Shown: positions 1 to 9,895 of the stretch, in pieces | Position numbering within the stretch: the stretch's first letter is position 1 | Layout of the letters: every line of letters begins with the position of its first letter | NCBI GenBank assembly: GCA_030560485.1 | Contig: JAKTTS010000176.1 | Coordinates: forward strand, 1 to 27,843 | DNA length: 27,843 nt | Direction: 5' to 3' | Origin: Ascoidea tarda (nom. inval.) | Lineage: Eukaryota > Ascomycota > Saccharomycetes > Ascoideales > Ascoideaceae | Position numbers and translations under genes: made by a program | Notes under the pieces: model-generated | The model's database searches: none | Seen by the model: only the letters and a program-made list of their open reading frames with translations | What the model was told of the DNA's origin: nothing

Positions 1-1039
1 CAAATCCTTAGGCATTGGTGGTGCGCGATCTGATTGGCGAGCTCTGATGTTTTTTTCTCGGGACTAGCGCTGCCGTTCCTTGTTCGAGCGAAACATTTTC
101 TCGATCGTGGAACAGTCGCCAACGCTCGCTTTTTCTGTGTTGGAAGAACGATTTTGACAATCAATTTATAGAATGATTAAACGAAAAGCATAACTAATCG
201 TGCAAAGCAATAATTGGCCAATCACAACACGCCGGCTTATCTTGAATCGATGAATATGTTTTTGGGAAGTAAACACTCATTCTGCAAGTGTACAGGAGGT
301 TGCTTAGCGCATTGCAGTGCCAAGCGCATTAAAACGTGCGTTTGATATTTTGTGAATCTGCCGCGCAAAACCCAAATCAACAGCTGCCTTTCAAAAACTC
401 TGCTTTGTTGTTCCCCGAACAAAAAATCACGATTCTGTTACACCCCAAAACTACAGGCTTTCCTCACGTGTGGCTTACGAAAAGGTCTGTGTGAAAAGTC
501 ACATTTTGATAAATCAGCATTGTTTTCTGATTTTTGATGCTCGTTGAAAATCAACCCCCAAACGACCCTATTCAGTGTGTGATTATCAAAAGAGCAGGGG
601 ATCTGAGTTGATGACTGGAGTAACCTCATTTTTGTTTTTATTCTGCTTGGCAGCTCTAAATACTTTTATGATTTCTCACTAAACCTCCTGTGCGATTATT
701 TATCTGCAATTGAAAATAAAATCATAAACACAAACTCCAACATGTCGCGTGACTCGGGAAGTTAGATTGAAGTACTAAGCATTTCCGATCAAAGCGACGA
801 TTGTGAATTGAACCTGGATCAAGCACGTTAAATACAGCTAGTTTTCACCACTTGGCCACACAGACTATTTGAAAAACCTTGATTATTATATAGTGTTTAT
901 ATAAGCGTTGTTAGTCTTATTTTGTGCAAATTTTGTTGTATTTACAACGCTTTCTTTTTTCCAGTGCTGATATTACTTTTATCGTTTTCTTACAATCCCT
1001 ATCAACTTCATTTAGACTTTAGCAACAAATCTCATTGAA
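1..1039. other. Left-end intergenic region, no convincing gene
   Basis: Short open frames of about 60 codons exist here on both strands (for example 237-422 minus and 352-537 plus), but they overlap each other, have no recognisable motif and match no family I know. The first 140 bases or so are richer in G+C than the rest of the window. The right part, from about 860, is AT-rich and should hold the promoter and leader of the gene at 1040. A CACGTG E-box lies at 465-470 and a TGACTC core at 750-755. I see no RNA gene. Confidence 0.6.
465..470. promoter_or_regulatory. CACGTG E-box upstream of POM34
   Basis: The palindrome CACGTG is the core bound by yeast bHLH factors such as Cbf1, Pho4 and Tye7. 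It lies about 570 bases upstream of the POM34 start, which is far for a yeast promoter, so it may serve a gene to the left of the window or be chance. The sequence match is direct; the function is inference. Confidence 0.2.
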
Positions 1040-2110
1040 ATGTGGAAATCTAACATCGATTATTCTTCAAACAGGCATTTGACAAATAGTATTCATAAAC
1101 TTGTTAATAATGATTTAAATTCTCTAACTGAAAGCAACAACAATTTCACCAATCCTACAACCACTGTGGATAACATTTTTATTAAAAACAATCAGAATAA
1201 CAATACCGATAACAACTCTCCATTAATAGACTTGTATAAAAAGACTTCCTCTTTCAATTTCAATTTTAATAAAAAATATATTCCAAATGATGCTTTGAAA
1301 CAAAAAATATTATCTAGAAACAATTTTGATAAAAATCAAAATCAAAATCAAATTCAAAATTTTACTTTGAATTTACCTTCCTCAATTAATACTAACAACA
1401 AAGAAAACAATTCTTTCAATTACAATTTAAACTCCAACATTAGTAATAGCAAAACTGAATTAGAAATAAAAAGAATCATAATCAATGTTTTCTTTATATT
1501 TATTTTGAAAATTTTTAAAAATTTTCTATCATCTTTTAATTTTATTAATTATTTCATATCAAAGAATTTTTTTATTAAAAACTTTTTCCTACTAGTTCAA
1601 TTGCTATTTATCTATAATATCGCTTTTGGTTTATTTAATATTTTTTTGAAAAATTTACTAATCAATAAGCTTCAAACCTATAAAATTTTCTCCAATACTA
1701 AATCTTTAAAAGACTCTTCATCAAATTCTTCTAACTACTCCAATGCCAATTCAAACATAAAGGAAAACTTAAATTCCAACCCAAACTCAAAAAAGTTTCA
1801 ATCCTCCTCGATTTACTCTTCTTCTATTGCCTCTAAAAAAGAGGATAATTCAATTAATAACTTGAGAAATCTCAACTCTTTACACAACAATTTACAAGCT
1901 TCTCTGATATCCAAACTAAGTAATCGTTTGAATTCCTCATCTTCCAATAATTCTAATCAATTTTCAACTAATCAAAATCGATCTCAAGTTGAAAATACTC
2001 AAAACAACAATCAAATTAATAATGATGATGATTCCAAATTTAAACCAAGTGCAAAGTATTTTTACATGATGAATACCCCTAGTTTAATCAGGAAAAATGG
2101 TTACTTTTAA
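1040..2110 (+). CDS. POM34: Pom34-like transmembrane nucleoporin
   Basis: Pom34 is an integral membrane protein of the nuclear pore complex that anchors it in the pore membrane with Ndc1 and Pom152. The reading frame has 356 codons against 299 in S. cerevisiae. Three blocks resemble Pom34 in the same order: an ALKQKILSR segment (residues 85-93, compare VLKELSRRT), two hydrophobic segments of the expected spacing (about 145-165 and 180-205) introduced by LEIKRIIINV (compare METQRIMTNV), and a C-terminal block KPSAKYFYMMN (about 335-345) that is nearly the same as PSSKYAYMMN near the Pom34 C-terminus. The surrounding soluble arms are rich in Asn and Ser, which explains the greater length. The start at 1040 is the first ATG of the frame. 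The identification rests on short motifs and topology; overall identity is low. Confidence 0.72.
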   Translation: MWKSNIDYSSNRHLTNSIHKLVNNDLNSLTESNNNFTNPTTTVDNIFIKNNQNNNTDNNSPLIDLYKKTSSFNFNFNKKYIPNDALKQKILSRNNFDKNQNQNQIQNFTLNLPSSINTNNKENNSFNYNLNSNISNSKTELEIKRIIINVFFIFILKIFKNFLSSFNFINYFISKNFFIKNFFLLVQLLFIYNIAFGLFNIFLKNLLINKLQTYKIFSNTKSLKDSSSNSSNYSNANSNIKENLNSNPNSKKFQSSSIYSSSIASKKEDNSINNLRNLNSLHNNLQASLISKLSNRLNSSSSNNSNQFSTNQNRSQVENTQNNNQINNDDDSKFKPSAKYFYMMNTPSLIRKNGYF

Positions 2111-2746
2111 TAAAATCAATCCATTTATATATATAGCACGATCAGTAAAAAAAATTGATTTTTCGTTTTATACATTCTTTTTTGAACTTTTATCTGTTAA
2201 TGAATTAATAATTTAAATATATTTATTAAAATTAATCAGCCAATCAGTATAATAATTAAATTTTTAAATACGCTTCAATTTGACGAAATGAAATTTTATT
2301 TCAGAAAAAAAAAAGAATTATTAATAGAAAACTATATAAAATCACAGAAAAGAAAGAAAAAAAGGGAAAAATTAGAATAAAACTTTGAAATTCAAGCTTT
2401 CAGTTAGTAGTTGATGTTAATAAATAAACAAATAAGAAGAGACAGGACAAAAAAAAAATAATTAAAAAACAACATAAGGCTAAATAACAAAACAAAAAAA
2501 AAATTAAAAAAAAACTTAAAAGTAAATGAAACTTTTTATCAGCTTTGTTATTTTTGATTGTAAAATCATATAAATTAATTAGATATTAAAAGAAGATTAG
2601 TTAATTTTTGTTTCAAAAATAATTAAAACTCAGTAAGAAACAGAGCAATGCAAAGCAAAGATCTAAGAAATTGTTCAAAATAAGTAGGAGTAAATAAAAA
2701 TAAAAATAAAAATAAAAATAAAAATAAAAATAAAAATAAAAATAAA

Positions 2747-2795
<49 letters not shown>

Positions 2796-3196
2796 GTAAT
2801 AATAATAGTAATAATAATAGTAATAGTAGTAATAAGAGTGATAAAAATATAAATTTAAATTTGGAAAAGGATAAAAAAATACCAATTGAAATTTTAAAAA
2901 AGCCAAAAATCGTTAGTTTTGTTATAGCAATTTTAACAATCATGAAAAGAACTATAATTATCAAAATAATTAATGACCTCTAGTTATACTAATTTTTATC
3001 GTAAATTAATGAACAAAAAAAAAAATAATTGTAGAATAAATAGGATAAAAAAAAGATAGAGAAACGAAATTAAGGATTCAAGAAAAATGATTTTGTAAAT
3101 GCTTTTTTTTTTTTTGGAGTTATTTTATTGGTTTTTTGTTAATCTCTTTAGTTTTTAGTTTTTTTTTGTTTTGAATTTTTTTTGTTGAGAAAAAGA
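2111..3196. other. Convergent AT-rich spacer
   Basis: This is the 3' spacer between the plus-strand POM34 and the minus-strand PSR gene. It is almost purely A+T, with many A runs on the plus strand and T runs near 3100-3190, and it should contain both transcript ends. The open frames on the minus strand at 2613-2964 read only poly-Tyr or poly-Leu from the microsatellite and are not genes. Nothing else was recognised. Confidence 0.7.
2695..2835. repeat. Compound microsatellite (TAAAAA)9-(TAA)15 with degenerate tail
   Basis: Nine tandem TAAAAA hexamers occupy 2695-2748. They pass directly into fifteen perfect TAA triplets (2749-2793), and then into triplets where TAG interrupts TAA at intervals up to 2835. 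The order, from pure hexamer to pure triplet to interrupted triplet, suggests slippage expansion with older, mutated units on the right. It lies in untranslated spacer. Confidence 0.9.
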
Positions 3197-5002
3197 TTAG
3201 ATATTAACGTCAAGAACCAAACTAACATCATTAACATTTTCTTTTGATAAATCTTCTAAAAAAGGTAATAAATCTAGCAATTCATTATCATGTGTATCGG
3301 AGAACCAGCTCGATATTGGAATAGCATGTTGGGGGTGGAAAATATAAGAAGCAGTTGAATTATCAATGATTATTGTTTCTTGTAAAGATCTACCAATTTG
3401 AGACAAATTTTTAATGTAATTACCTTCATACATGTAACAACTTTCTCTAAACAATCTGTGATGAACACTTTTATGAATATCTAGTTCATCTATGACGGGA
3501 TCACCATACTTTGAAACCGAGGCGGTAAAGACTACTACTTCATATAATTGACCTACTTTTTTCATGAACTCATCAACACCAGGTCTTTTGATTACATAGA
3601 CGTTGTGAATTTGACCATCAATTTCAACGGGGATGACAAAATCGGCAGTTCTTGAGAATTTGAAGGAAGAATGAACTAAAGTTTCATCTAGATCCAAAAT
3701 CAAGCACTTTCTGTGTTTTAAATAATCTGGTTTGTTCTCCAATAACCAACCGGTTGAGGATACAACTTGACCAGGTTGAATTCGAGTCAAATCTAGTTGA
3801 TCTAGATCGTCAGTAAAATCTTCATCATGAGAGTCATGAAAATCATTTAAATCTTGAGACTGAGAGTCTTGAGACAAAGATCTTGATTGTGGTTGAGATT
3901 GAATGATTAAATCTTGATTTTGTGGAATTGGTTGCAGATCTATTTGATCTTGATCTTGATCTTGAGTTTGCAAGTCGTTAGTGAGATCATTGTTATTTAG
4001 AAGAATTTTTTGAATTTGAGTATCTTGTTGAGTTTCTGGTTGAGAATCATTTTGAGTATCATTTTGAGTGTTATTTTGACTTTTTTGATTTAAGTCAGAT
4101 AGATGGATATTAATTTGGTTTGAGTCTGAAGAGTTGTGGGTTAGAATATCAGAAGAGCTTTTTTTGTTTGAAGGGGTTATAGTTTTATCATCGTCATCGT
4201 CATGACTAGGATTAGGAAGGGAGATCTTTTGGGATTGATCGGATTGAAATTTATTGTTATTGTTGTTGTTGTCATTGTCATTGTCTTTGTTATTGTCTTT
4301 GTTATCGGTATTGGTATTGAGATTATTTTCATTGATGATGCTTGGATCGAGATTAGATTGATCTTTTATTTTGGGTTTGTTTGAAGAAGAGATTGTGTTT
4401 TTAATTTTTTTTTGATTGTTTTGATCATTTGGAGAAGTATTGTTTGAATCGATATTTTTTGAAATTCTTTTATTTTTGTTTGAAAGGGTAAGAGATAATC
4501 TTTTTTTGGAGTTGGTAATGATGATATTATTTTTATTGTCGTTATTATTGTTGTTGATGGTTTTATTGTTTTTTGAGGCAAGCAAGGAAGAAGAAGTTGT
4601 TGAAGAAGAGGAGGTAGTAGATGAAGTGGAGCTAGAGGAATTGGTTGAAATCTTTTTGTTGTTTTCAATGTTGTTGTTGTTAACAATAGAAGAGTCAGTG
4701 GTGATAATATCTTTGCTGGTTTTAATTTTGATTTTAGACATTGAATTGGAGATGGCATGAGAATTGGAGACTAGGGTGCCATTGTTGGTGGTGGGAATTT
4801 CATTGGCATTGCTGATGTTGAGATTGTTAGTGTTGTTAGTATGGTTGTTATCAGGAGTATTGGTGGCAAGGCTATTAATATTGCTGATGATATTAACAGT
4901 GTTGTTTGATTTGGAATCTCTTTTGGAAGATTTTTTGTTTTTGGAAATGGAAGATTTTTTCCTGGAGGAGCAGCACAAAATTGAGGAGATGAATTTATCC
5001 AT
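3197..5002 (-). CDS. PSR1: Psr1/Psr2-type plasma-membrane HAD phosphatase
   Basis: Psr1 and Psr2 are FCP1-like (NIF/SCP family) serine phosphatases at the plasma membrane that work with Whi2 in the sodium and general stress response. The last 170 residues (about 432-601) form the complete catalytic domain: the nucleophile motif DLDET at 437-441, [33 protein letters not shown] and the C-terminal block [15 protein letters not shown], all close to yeast Psr1. I start at the internal ATG 5002 because the product then begins [13 protein letters not shown], matching [12 protein letters not shown] of Psr1; the frame stays open 31 codons further upstream. The Cys pair is the likely palmitoylation site. 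Gly2, needed for myristoylation, is Asp here. The usual DNSPASY of HAD motif III reads DNSTASY. Residues 15-400 are low-complexity Asn, Ser and Gln. Whether it corresponds to PSR1 or PSR2 cannot be decided. Confidence 0.93.
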   Translation of the reverse strand: MDKFISSILCCSSRKKSSISKNKKSSKRDSKSNNTVNIISNINSLATNTPDNNHTNNTNNLNISNANEIPTTNNGTLVSNSHAISNSMSKIKIKTSKDIITTDSSIVNNNNIENNKKISTNSSSSTSSTTSSSSTTSSSLLASKNNKTINNNNNDNKNNIIITNSKKRLSLTLSNKNKRISKNIDSNNTSPNDQNNQKKIKNTISSSNKPKIKDQSNLDPSIINENNLNTNTDNKDNNKDNDNDNNNNNNKFQSDQSQKISLPNPSHDDDDDKTITPSNKKSSSDILTHNSSDSNQINIHLSDLNQKSQNNTQNDTQNDSQPETQQDTQIQKILLNNNDLTNDLQTQDQDQDQIDLQPIPQNQDLIIQSQPQSRSLSQDSQSQDLNDFHDSHDEDFTDDLDQLDLTRIQPGQVVSSTGWLLENKPDYLKHRKCLILDLDETLVHSSFKFSRTADFVIPVEIDGQIHNVYVIKRPGVDEFMKKVGQLYEVVVFTASVSKYGDPVIDELDIHKSVHHRLFRESCYMYEGNYIKNLSQIGRSLQETIIIDNSTASYIFHPQHAIPISSWFSDTHDNELLDLLPFLEDLSKENVNDVSLVLDVNI

Positions 5003-5503
5003 TTTGAGACAGACAAGGGCTCTGGAAAGGAAATAAGAGAGAGCAGAGGAGGGCGATAGAAAACAGAAAACAGAAAAGAATAACCAATGCAACAAAAAAG
5101 AGGAAAAACAGCAAAACCAGCAGAAACAGCAAAACCAGCAGAATCAGAACAAACAGGAAAAAAAAAGATGAAAAGACGAACAGATGAAACAGGAGGAAAA
5201 AAAGCGCGAAAGGCACGAGAAGCACGGATCCGAGACAAACTGGAAAGAGAAGCAATGTGAAAAGAGTGAATAAGCAGCAGAAGCAGCAGTAGAAACAAAA
5301 TTAAACGCAGCAGAGGAAACAGAAGAAGCAAATCCACCAGAAGAAGCAGCCCCGGCCTCAAATCCTCGTTCGCCGGCGCACGGCGGGGGCGGATTTGGAA
5401 TCCGTTTCACTGGCGCATGTGCACCACAGTGTGTATTTGCAGAGTCGCGTCTATGTACATGTGGCTGCAGGATCTATTTAAGGTTTCTGGTGCTTCTCCA
5501 GCC
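5003..5503. other. PSR leader and promoter, downstream end of the large ORF
   Basis: This 500-base spacer separates two minus-strand genes, so it holds the 3' end of the large gene and the promoter and leader of PSR. From 5003 to about 5340 the plus strand is strongly purine-rich with many CAG and CAGAA words, including an 18-base unit repeated at 5109-5126 and 5127-5144 with one mismatch. From about 5343 to 5420 it turns GC-rich, with GGCGGGGGCGG at 5380-5390, and contains a CGG-N9-CCG palindrome. The minus-strand frames here have no family features. Confidence 0.6.
5389..5403. promoter_or_regulatory. CGG-N9-CCG palindrome, candidate zinc-cluster factor site
   Basis: CGG at 5389-5391 and CCG at 5401-5403 flank nine bases, and the six-base arms CGGATT and AATCCG are perfect inverted repeats around TGG. 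Paired CGG triplets in this orientation are the classic target of Zn2Cys6 dimers; the known spacers I recall are 6, 10 and 11 for Ppr1, Put3 and Gal4. It lies about 390 bases upstream of the PSR start. Binding is inference. Confidence 0.35.
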
Positions 5504-8500
5504 TCAGTCGTCGCTTTTGAAGAAGTGGACGTCTTCGGCAGCGCCTCCGGTGCCGGTGCTGCTCCGGAGTAACCTTCCCTTCGAGTCGACCTCGAACTTC
5601 ACACGCTTCGTCTCGCTCACCGGCTCGATCTTCTTCAAGTTGCTCACCTTTGCTTTGATTTCCATGTCGCTTCGTATGATTCTGGGTATGTCCTGGTAGG
5701 CGAGAGAACTGAGATTCTTCTTGAGCTTCACCATTTGCAGATCTCTGTCTGGAACATACTCGTTTCGGAGCCTGACCAACATCTCATCCTTCCTGTCATA
5801 GTGTGAATACAAATACTCCCCGAATAGTTCCTGAAACGCCTTGCATCGGTTCATATATTCATCGACAAGTCTTTCCAATCTGTTGAGCTGATATGCGTTC
5901 ATGTCGAGTTTTCTGTATTTCAATTGACCAATCTCTTCTTCAAACTTTTCTAGTTTGACCCAATAGTACTTAAGAAGCATTTCCTCTTTTTTACTGAATA
6001 TCTCTCTAGTTGAATAGAATCCTCTCAATTCCTGTTTCAATTGCAATGGCTCGTTTTTGAACTTCGATACCTCATCCAATCTTTTGTTCAATCCTTCTTG
6101 AGTTTCGTTTAGGTCAGGTTCTTCTTTTCCCATTTCGTTTTTATCCCTATTCAGATATTTCTCAAGATGGTTTCTGTATTTATCTAATCCTTCTCCGTTT
6201 TCGATTTTTGAGGTTTTGTTGAAAATATTCTCTCCAGGCATTTCAATTTCTTGCTTATTACTTACATCCTGCGCTTCCCAATCTTCTTTCTCAGTTATTG
6301 GCTTTTCGTCTTCATCTTCATTTTCATTTAGAGCATTCTTTTGCTTTTCTTTATCATCTTCCTTTTTGAATCTTTTAAATCTTTCTGCATATTCCTTTTC
6401 AATATTTTTCGCTTCAACCAGACTTTTCCGCTTATCTTTATCAGCAACCAGTTTTCGATACGATTCATTTAAAATCATTTTATCAAAATTCTTGGGATTT
6501 TCTAGCACAAATTGTCCAACATTCGATGACGAATTGTCTTCGCTATCAAACACCTTTCCAACTTTTTTCTGCCTTTCAAGCTTATATTTCTTAATATAAT
6601 CTGATATTACCATTACTTTATTTAATCTGCTTAAAATTCCATTAAATTTTTGAAGTCTCCTTTTCATGTTCACAGAATCATCACACTCTTTATGTTTCGT
6701 TTTTTCATCCACGATAGGGATTAATAATTCATTGCATTCAAAACAATCTTTCACTATAACATTTTCCATTTCACCTCTAATCAAATCATCAAATCCATTT
6801 TCTTTTACACCACTTTTTTTTGGCTCTTCTTTTAAAAAGTTTGAAGAATATACCTCTTCATTTTCAATAGCTTTCTTCACTTCATTAGCTATATCCGTTT
6901 CATCATCCACTTCCTTTACTTCTGTATTATCATCTTTTCTCTTTCCTTCTCCTTCTTCCTTTTCTTCTGCTTTAGCTCTTCTTCGAAAAAATGGCGTTCT
7001 CACAAATGATCCATGTTCAATATAGTTTGTTATAATTCGATAGTTATCACAAACCAAAAATTGCCTTAATAGTAAGCTATCAATATTTTTCTTCACAGAT
7101 ATCCTGGATTTTTTCTCAATCTCATAAAGCATTTCATTAATCTCGCTTTGAACCAATAAACTACTTCTGTTTTGATTCCTTCCAAGAAAGTATAACTTAT
7201 CAAGTTTAACAAATATATCTCTATACAACAAATCAAATGTTTCATAATTATCACAATACAAATCTTCACTTGAATTGTTTTCTTCATTTTGTACGATTAA
7301 ATTTGACAATTCTTGAAATCCTTTTTCGTTAGACAATATAGAATTTGTGTTGATTATCTTTTTGTTTTTAATTTTTACTCGAATCAAATCAATTAAATGA
7401 AATACCTCAGCTGGACAAGAACAAAACTCAATAAGATTTCTTAAAATTTTAATCGAAATAATCGACTTTTCATCTTTAAAAAAATTATTTAATGGAAAGT
7501 AATAATCACCAAGAATTCTGTTTCGTTCAAAAATTTCAAATTGTTTTTTCATCACTATTTCTTCTCTAAAGCTTTTTTCCAATGTTTTAGTTAAATAGTC
7601 TTCAATTGACAATATTGATGGAATCATTCTTTTCTCAAATACTATAACATTTAAAATGTATTTAGCATCTAATAAAAAGTTGCAGTTTATGAAGAATTGA
7701 AATAGATTATTTAGTACTGTTGGACTGAAATCTAAAATTGATTTAGAGTCAGATCTTTTGTAATCGCTTTTATCGTTTTCATCATGCTCCGATTCAAAAT
7801 CATTCTTGTTGATTATTCCTGTAATTATATTCAAAAGACTGCTTCGTATTTCAGCAACAGCATTGTAATATGCCCGTTGACGTATGTGGAATTTGATAGG
7901 TGTTATACCATATTTCATTCTTTCATCATTTACTTTACTTGTTTTACTGATAAAAAATTGGTTGGATTTTCTGAATTTACTGAAACTATAAATTAAGCTT
8001 CCATCCACAATGTTATTTTTCAAAACTAACAATAATTGATTTATTAAAACTTGGCGAATGTTAAAAAAGACTTTGGGATTCATTTTATCTTGAGTATGTT
8101 CATTTAATTTGACCTTATGATGATTTAAATAATTGTTTAAGGTATTATTTAAAAAAGACAAAAAACTATTATATTCATATGGCCTGATATGTTTTCTCAA
8201 CACATAACATAAACTGAGTATAAATTTGTATTCCAAATAATGAATTTCCTTATAAATCCCAAAAAATGGAGCCAAAGCATCATAAAGATTATTCAAATCA
8301 TTCTCTGTAGTGTTTGAACCTTTATGCAACCAAAAAAAGAGATCAATTGCATACTCAATATCATCATTTATATGAAAAACAGCAGAATAGTCCATTAGGG
8401 GATTTGAATCAATTCCAGAGATTGAATTATCAAACAATGAAAAAAAAGCCGATTCTTCCTTTTTTAGTTCGGATTTGCTTAAGAAATTTTTGTCTTCAGG

Positions 8501-9895
8501 TAATTGTTCCTGATTCGAATTAGGGTTATAATTAATGAAATAGTTTTCAATTTCTGCTTGAGTTGGACCTGAGATTTCTCTGGAAGGACTATTTAAACTA
8601 GCATCGTCCTCTTGCATGGAATGAGTATCGGATACAGTTTCATTTAGCAAGTCGAATTTATAAACATCAAATAAATTAGTGTTGGGGGATGTGGAAATAC
8701 GAGAATAAACAAAATTAGTATAATCGTATAGCCAGTCTAGATATTTATCGTACAGCTTAAAGTGAAAACCTGTATGAAATACGGGAATGACTGGATACTT
8801 GATAAATTTATATTTTTCAGTTAAATATCGAGCTTCATTTTTATAGGCAGAAAGATTTGAAAAGTTATGAAAATTTTGAAAAACTTGGCTCAAAAAAATA
8901 CTATTTTTAGAAATCAAGTTGGAGCTGTAAAGATTTTTTATGGTGTCCCGTAAAAAAAATCTGTGATTGTTGATAAATGAAGGGTAAAAGGGTAAAAAAA
9001 GTTTTTCCCGATTGTTAAGGATGTAAAATTGGGTTTGCAAAAAGTTCTGAAGATAGATATTTTGAAATACATTAATTGTAGGATTGAAAAAGGGATGCAA
9101 CAATTTGAAAGGCTTTAATTGATCTAACCCTCGTCTCAGAGAAGTTGTGTCAGATGGATAATCATTAGGAATAAATTGCCAACGATTATGGTTCTGAGAA
9201 TTACTATATGTGTTTCTGGAAGTTTGATCGTGGTCAGTAAAAGTAGAGTGATTTGGAAAAGAGCGATTTTGATCAGAATATTGAGAATCTAAAGATTTTT
9301 CACTTTTTTCATTGAAAAATTTATAATTATTTTGTTGTGATGTGAGATTATCGTATTCAGAATTGCCTTCTGATTCTGGTAAATCTAAATTTGATAGGTT
9401 TTGATTTTTTCTCTTAAAAACCTCATTTTTTTGTGAATTTAAGTCTGATTTTTCAGAATCCAAAAACGGGTTATTAATTGTTTGTTTGCGATTATTTTTT
9501 TGGTTACTGTTTGTAGTGAAGGTTGGTTTAGATTGCCGAACATTGTGTTGAGCATATTTTGGTTCATCTTCATCGGGATACTCAGCATCAGAAATTTCTT
9601 TGTCTGGGGCAAAAGAACCATCAGTTTGATCGGAATTTAAAAATGGATTTGAAAACTTATTTTCCTTCTGCCATTCTTCAGGAGCAACATCTGAGCCAAA
9701 AAAAGTCGATGCGTCCACAAATTCTTCATCAATAGGCTGCTTTTTTGGCTTAACTTTTCCACGAGTTGTTTTTCTGGACCAAAGTGCAGACAAGGTAGAA
9801 AAGTTTGTCAGTTGATTGAAATGGTTGTGAAGCAAAAAATCAGTCTGCAGGCAAAAACAATTAGCAAGACGCAGCAACTTCGTATTATGTATCAT
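5504..9895 (-). CDS. Large predicted mitochondrial protein, unidentified
   Basis: This single frame of 1463 codons starts at the first ATG (9895). I do not recognise the family. The first 45 or so residues are rich in Arg, Lys, Leu and Ser with hardly any acidic residue before the motif PIDEEF, as in a mitochondrial presequence. About 50-250 is a disordered Asn/Ser/Asp segment. About 260-950 is dense in hydrophobic and aromatic residues and looks alpha-helical, like yeast mitochondrial RNA or translation factors (the PPR-related class), but no repeat motif is clear. About 980-1330 is highly charged (Lys/Glu), and about 1330-1440 looks coiled-coil. The final 100-150 codons and the sequence just after the stop are clearly more GC-rich than the rest of the gene. 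A fusion of two genes cannot be excluded, though the frame is continuous. Confidence 0.8.
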   Translation of the reverse strand: MIHNTKLLRLANCFCLQTDFLLHNHFNQLTNFSTLSALWSRKTTRGKVKPKKQPIDEEFVDASTFFGSDVAPEEWQKENKFSNPFLNSDQTDGSFAPDKEISDAEYPDEDEPKYAQHNVRQSKPTFTTNSNQKNNRKQTINNPFLDSEKSDLNSQKNEVFKRKNQNLSNLDLPESEGNSEYDNLTSQQNNYKFFNEKSEKSLDSQYSDQNRSFPNHSTFTDHDQTSRNTYSNSQNHNRWQFIPNDYPSDTTSLRRGLDQLKPFKLLHPFFNPTINVFQNIYLQNFLQTQFYILNNREKLFLPFYPSFINNHRFFLRDTIKNLYSSNLISKNSIFLSQVFQNFHNFSNLSAYKNEARYLTEKYKFIKYPVIPVFHTGFHFKLYDKYLDWLYDYTNFVYSRISTSPNTNLFDVYKFDLLNETVSDTHSMQEDDASLNSPSREISGPTQAEIENYFINYNPNSNQEQLPEDKNFLSKSELKKEESAFFSLFDNSISGIDSNPLMDYSAVFHINDDIEYAIDLFFWLHKGSNTTENDLNNLYDALAPFFGIYKEIHYLEYKFILSLCYVLRKHIRPYEYNSFLSFLNNTLNNYLNHHKVKLNEHTQDKMNPKVFFNIRQVLINQLLLVLKNNIVDGSLIYSFSKFRKSNQFFISKTSKVNDERMKYGITPIKFHIRQRAYYNAVAEIRSSLLNIITGIINKNDFESEHDENDKSDYKRSDSKSILDFSPTVLNNLFQFFINCNFLLDAKYILNVIVFEKRMIPSILSIEDYLTKTLEKSFREEIVMKKQFEIFERNRILGDYYFPLNNFFKDEKSIISIKILRNLIEFCSCPAEVFHLIDLIRVKIKNKKIINTNSILSNEKGFQELSNLIVQNEENNSSEDLYCDNYETFDLLYRDIFVKLDKLYFLGRNQNRSSLLVQSEINEMLYEIEKKSRISVKKNIDSLLLRQFLVCDNYRIITNYIEHGSFVRTPFFRRRAKAEEKEEGEGKRKDDNTEVKEVDDETDIANEVKKAIENEEVYSSNFLKEEPKKSGVKENGFDDLIRGEMENVIVKDCFECNELLIPIVDEKTKHKECDDSVNMKRRLQKFNGILSRLNKVMVISDYIKKYKLERQKKVGKVFDSEDNSSSNVGQFVLENPKNFDKMILNESYRKLVADKDKRKSLVEAKNIEKEYAERFKRFKKEDDKEKQKNALNENEDEDEKPITEKEDWEAQDVSNKQEIEMPGENIFNKTSKIENGEGLDKYRNHLEKYLNRDKNEMGKEEPDLNETQEGLNKRLDEVSKFKNEPLQLKQELRGFYSTREIFSKKEEMLLKYYWVKLEKFEEEIGQLKYRKLDMNAYQLNRLERLVDEYMNRCKAFQELFGEYLYSHYDRKDEMLVRLRNEYVPDRDLQMVKLKKNLSSLAYQDIPRIIRSDMEIKAKVSNLKKIEPVSETKRVKFEVDSKGRLLRSSTGTGGAAEDVHFFKSDD

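Noticed and set aside
2613-2964. Minus-strand frames with long Tyr and Leu runs
   Set aside because: They are translations of the TAAAAA/TAA microsatellite in two frames and have no other content.
4202-5410. Several open frames on both strands over the PSR N-terminal region and leader
   Set aside because: They are shadows of the Asn/Ser-rich low-complexity coding sequence and of the purine tract; none has a domain, and the PSR frame is supported by homology.
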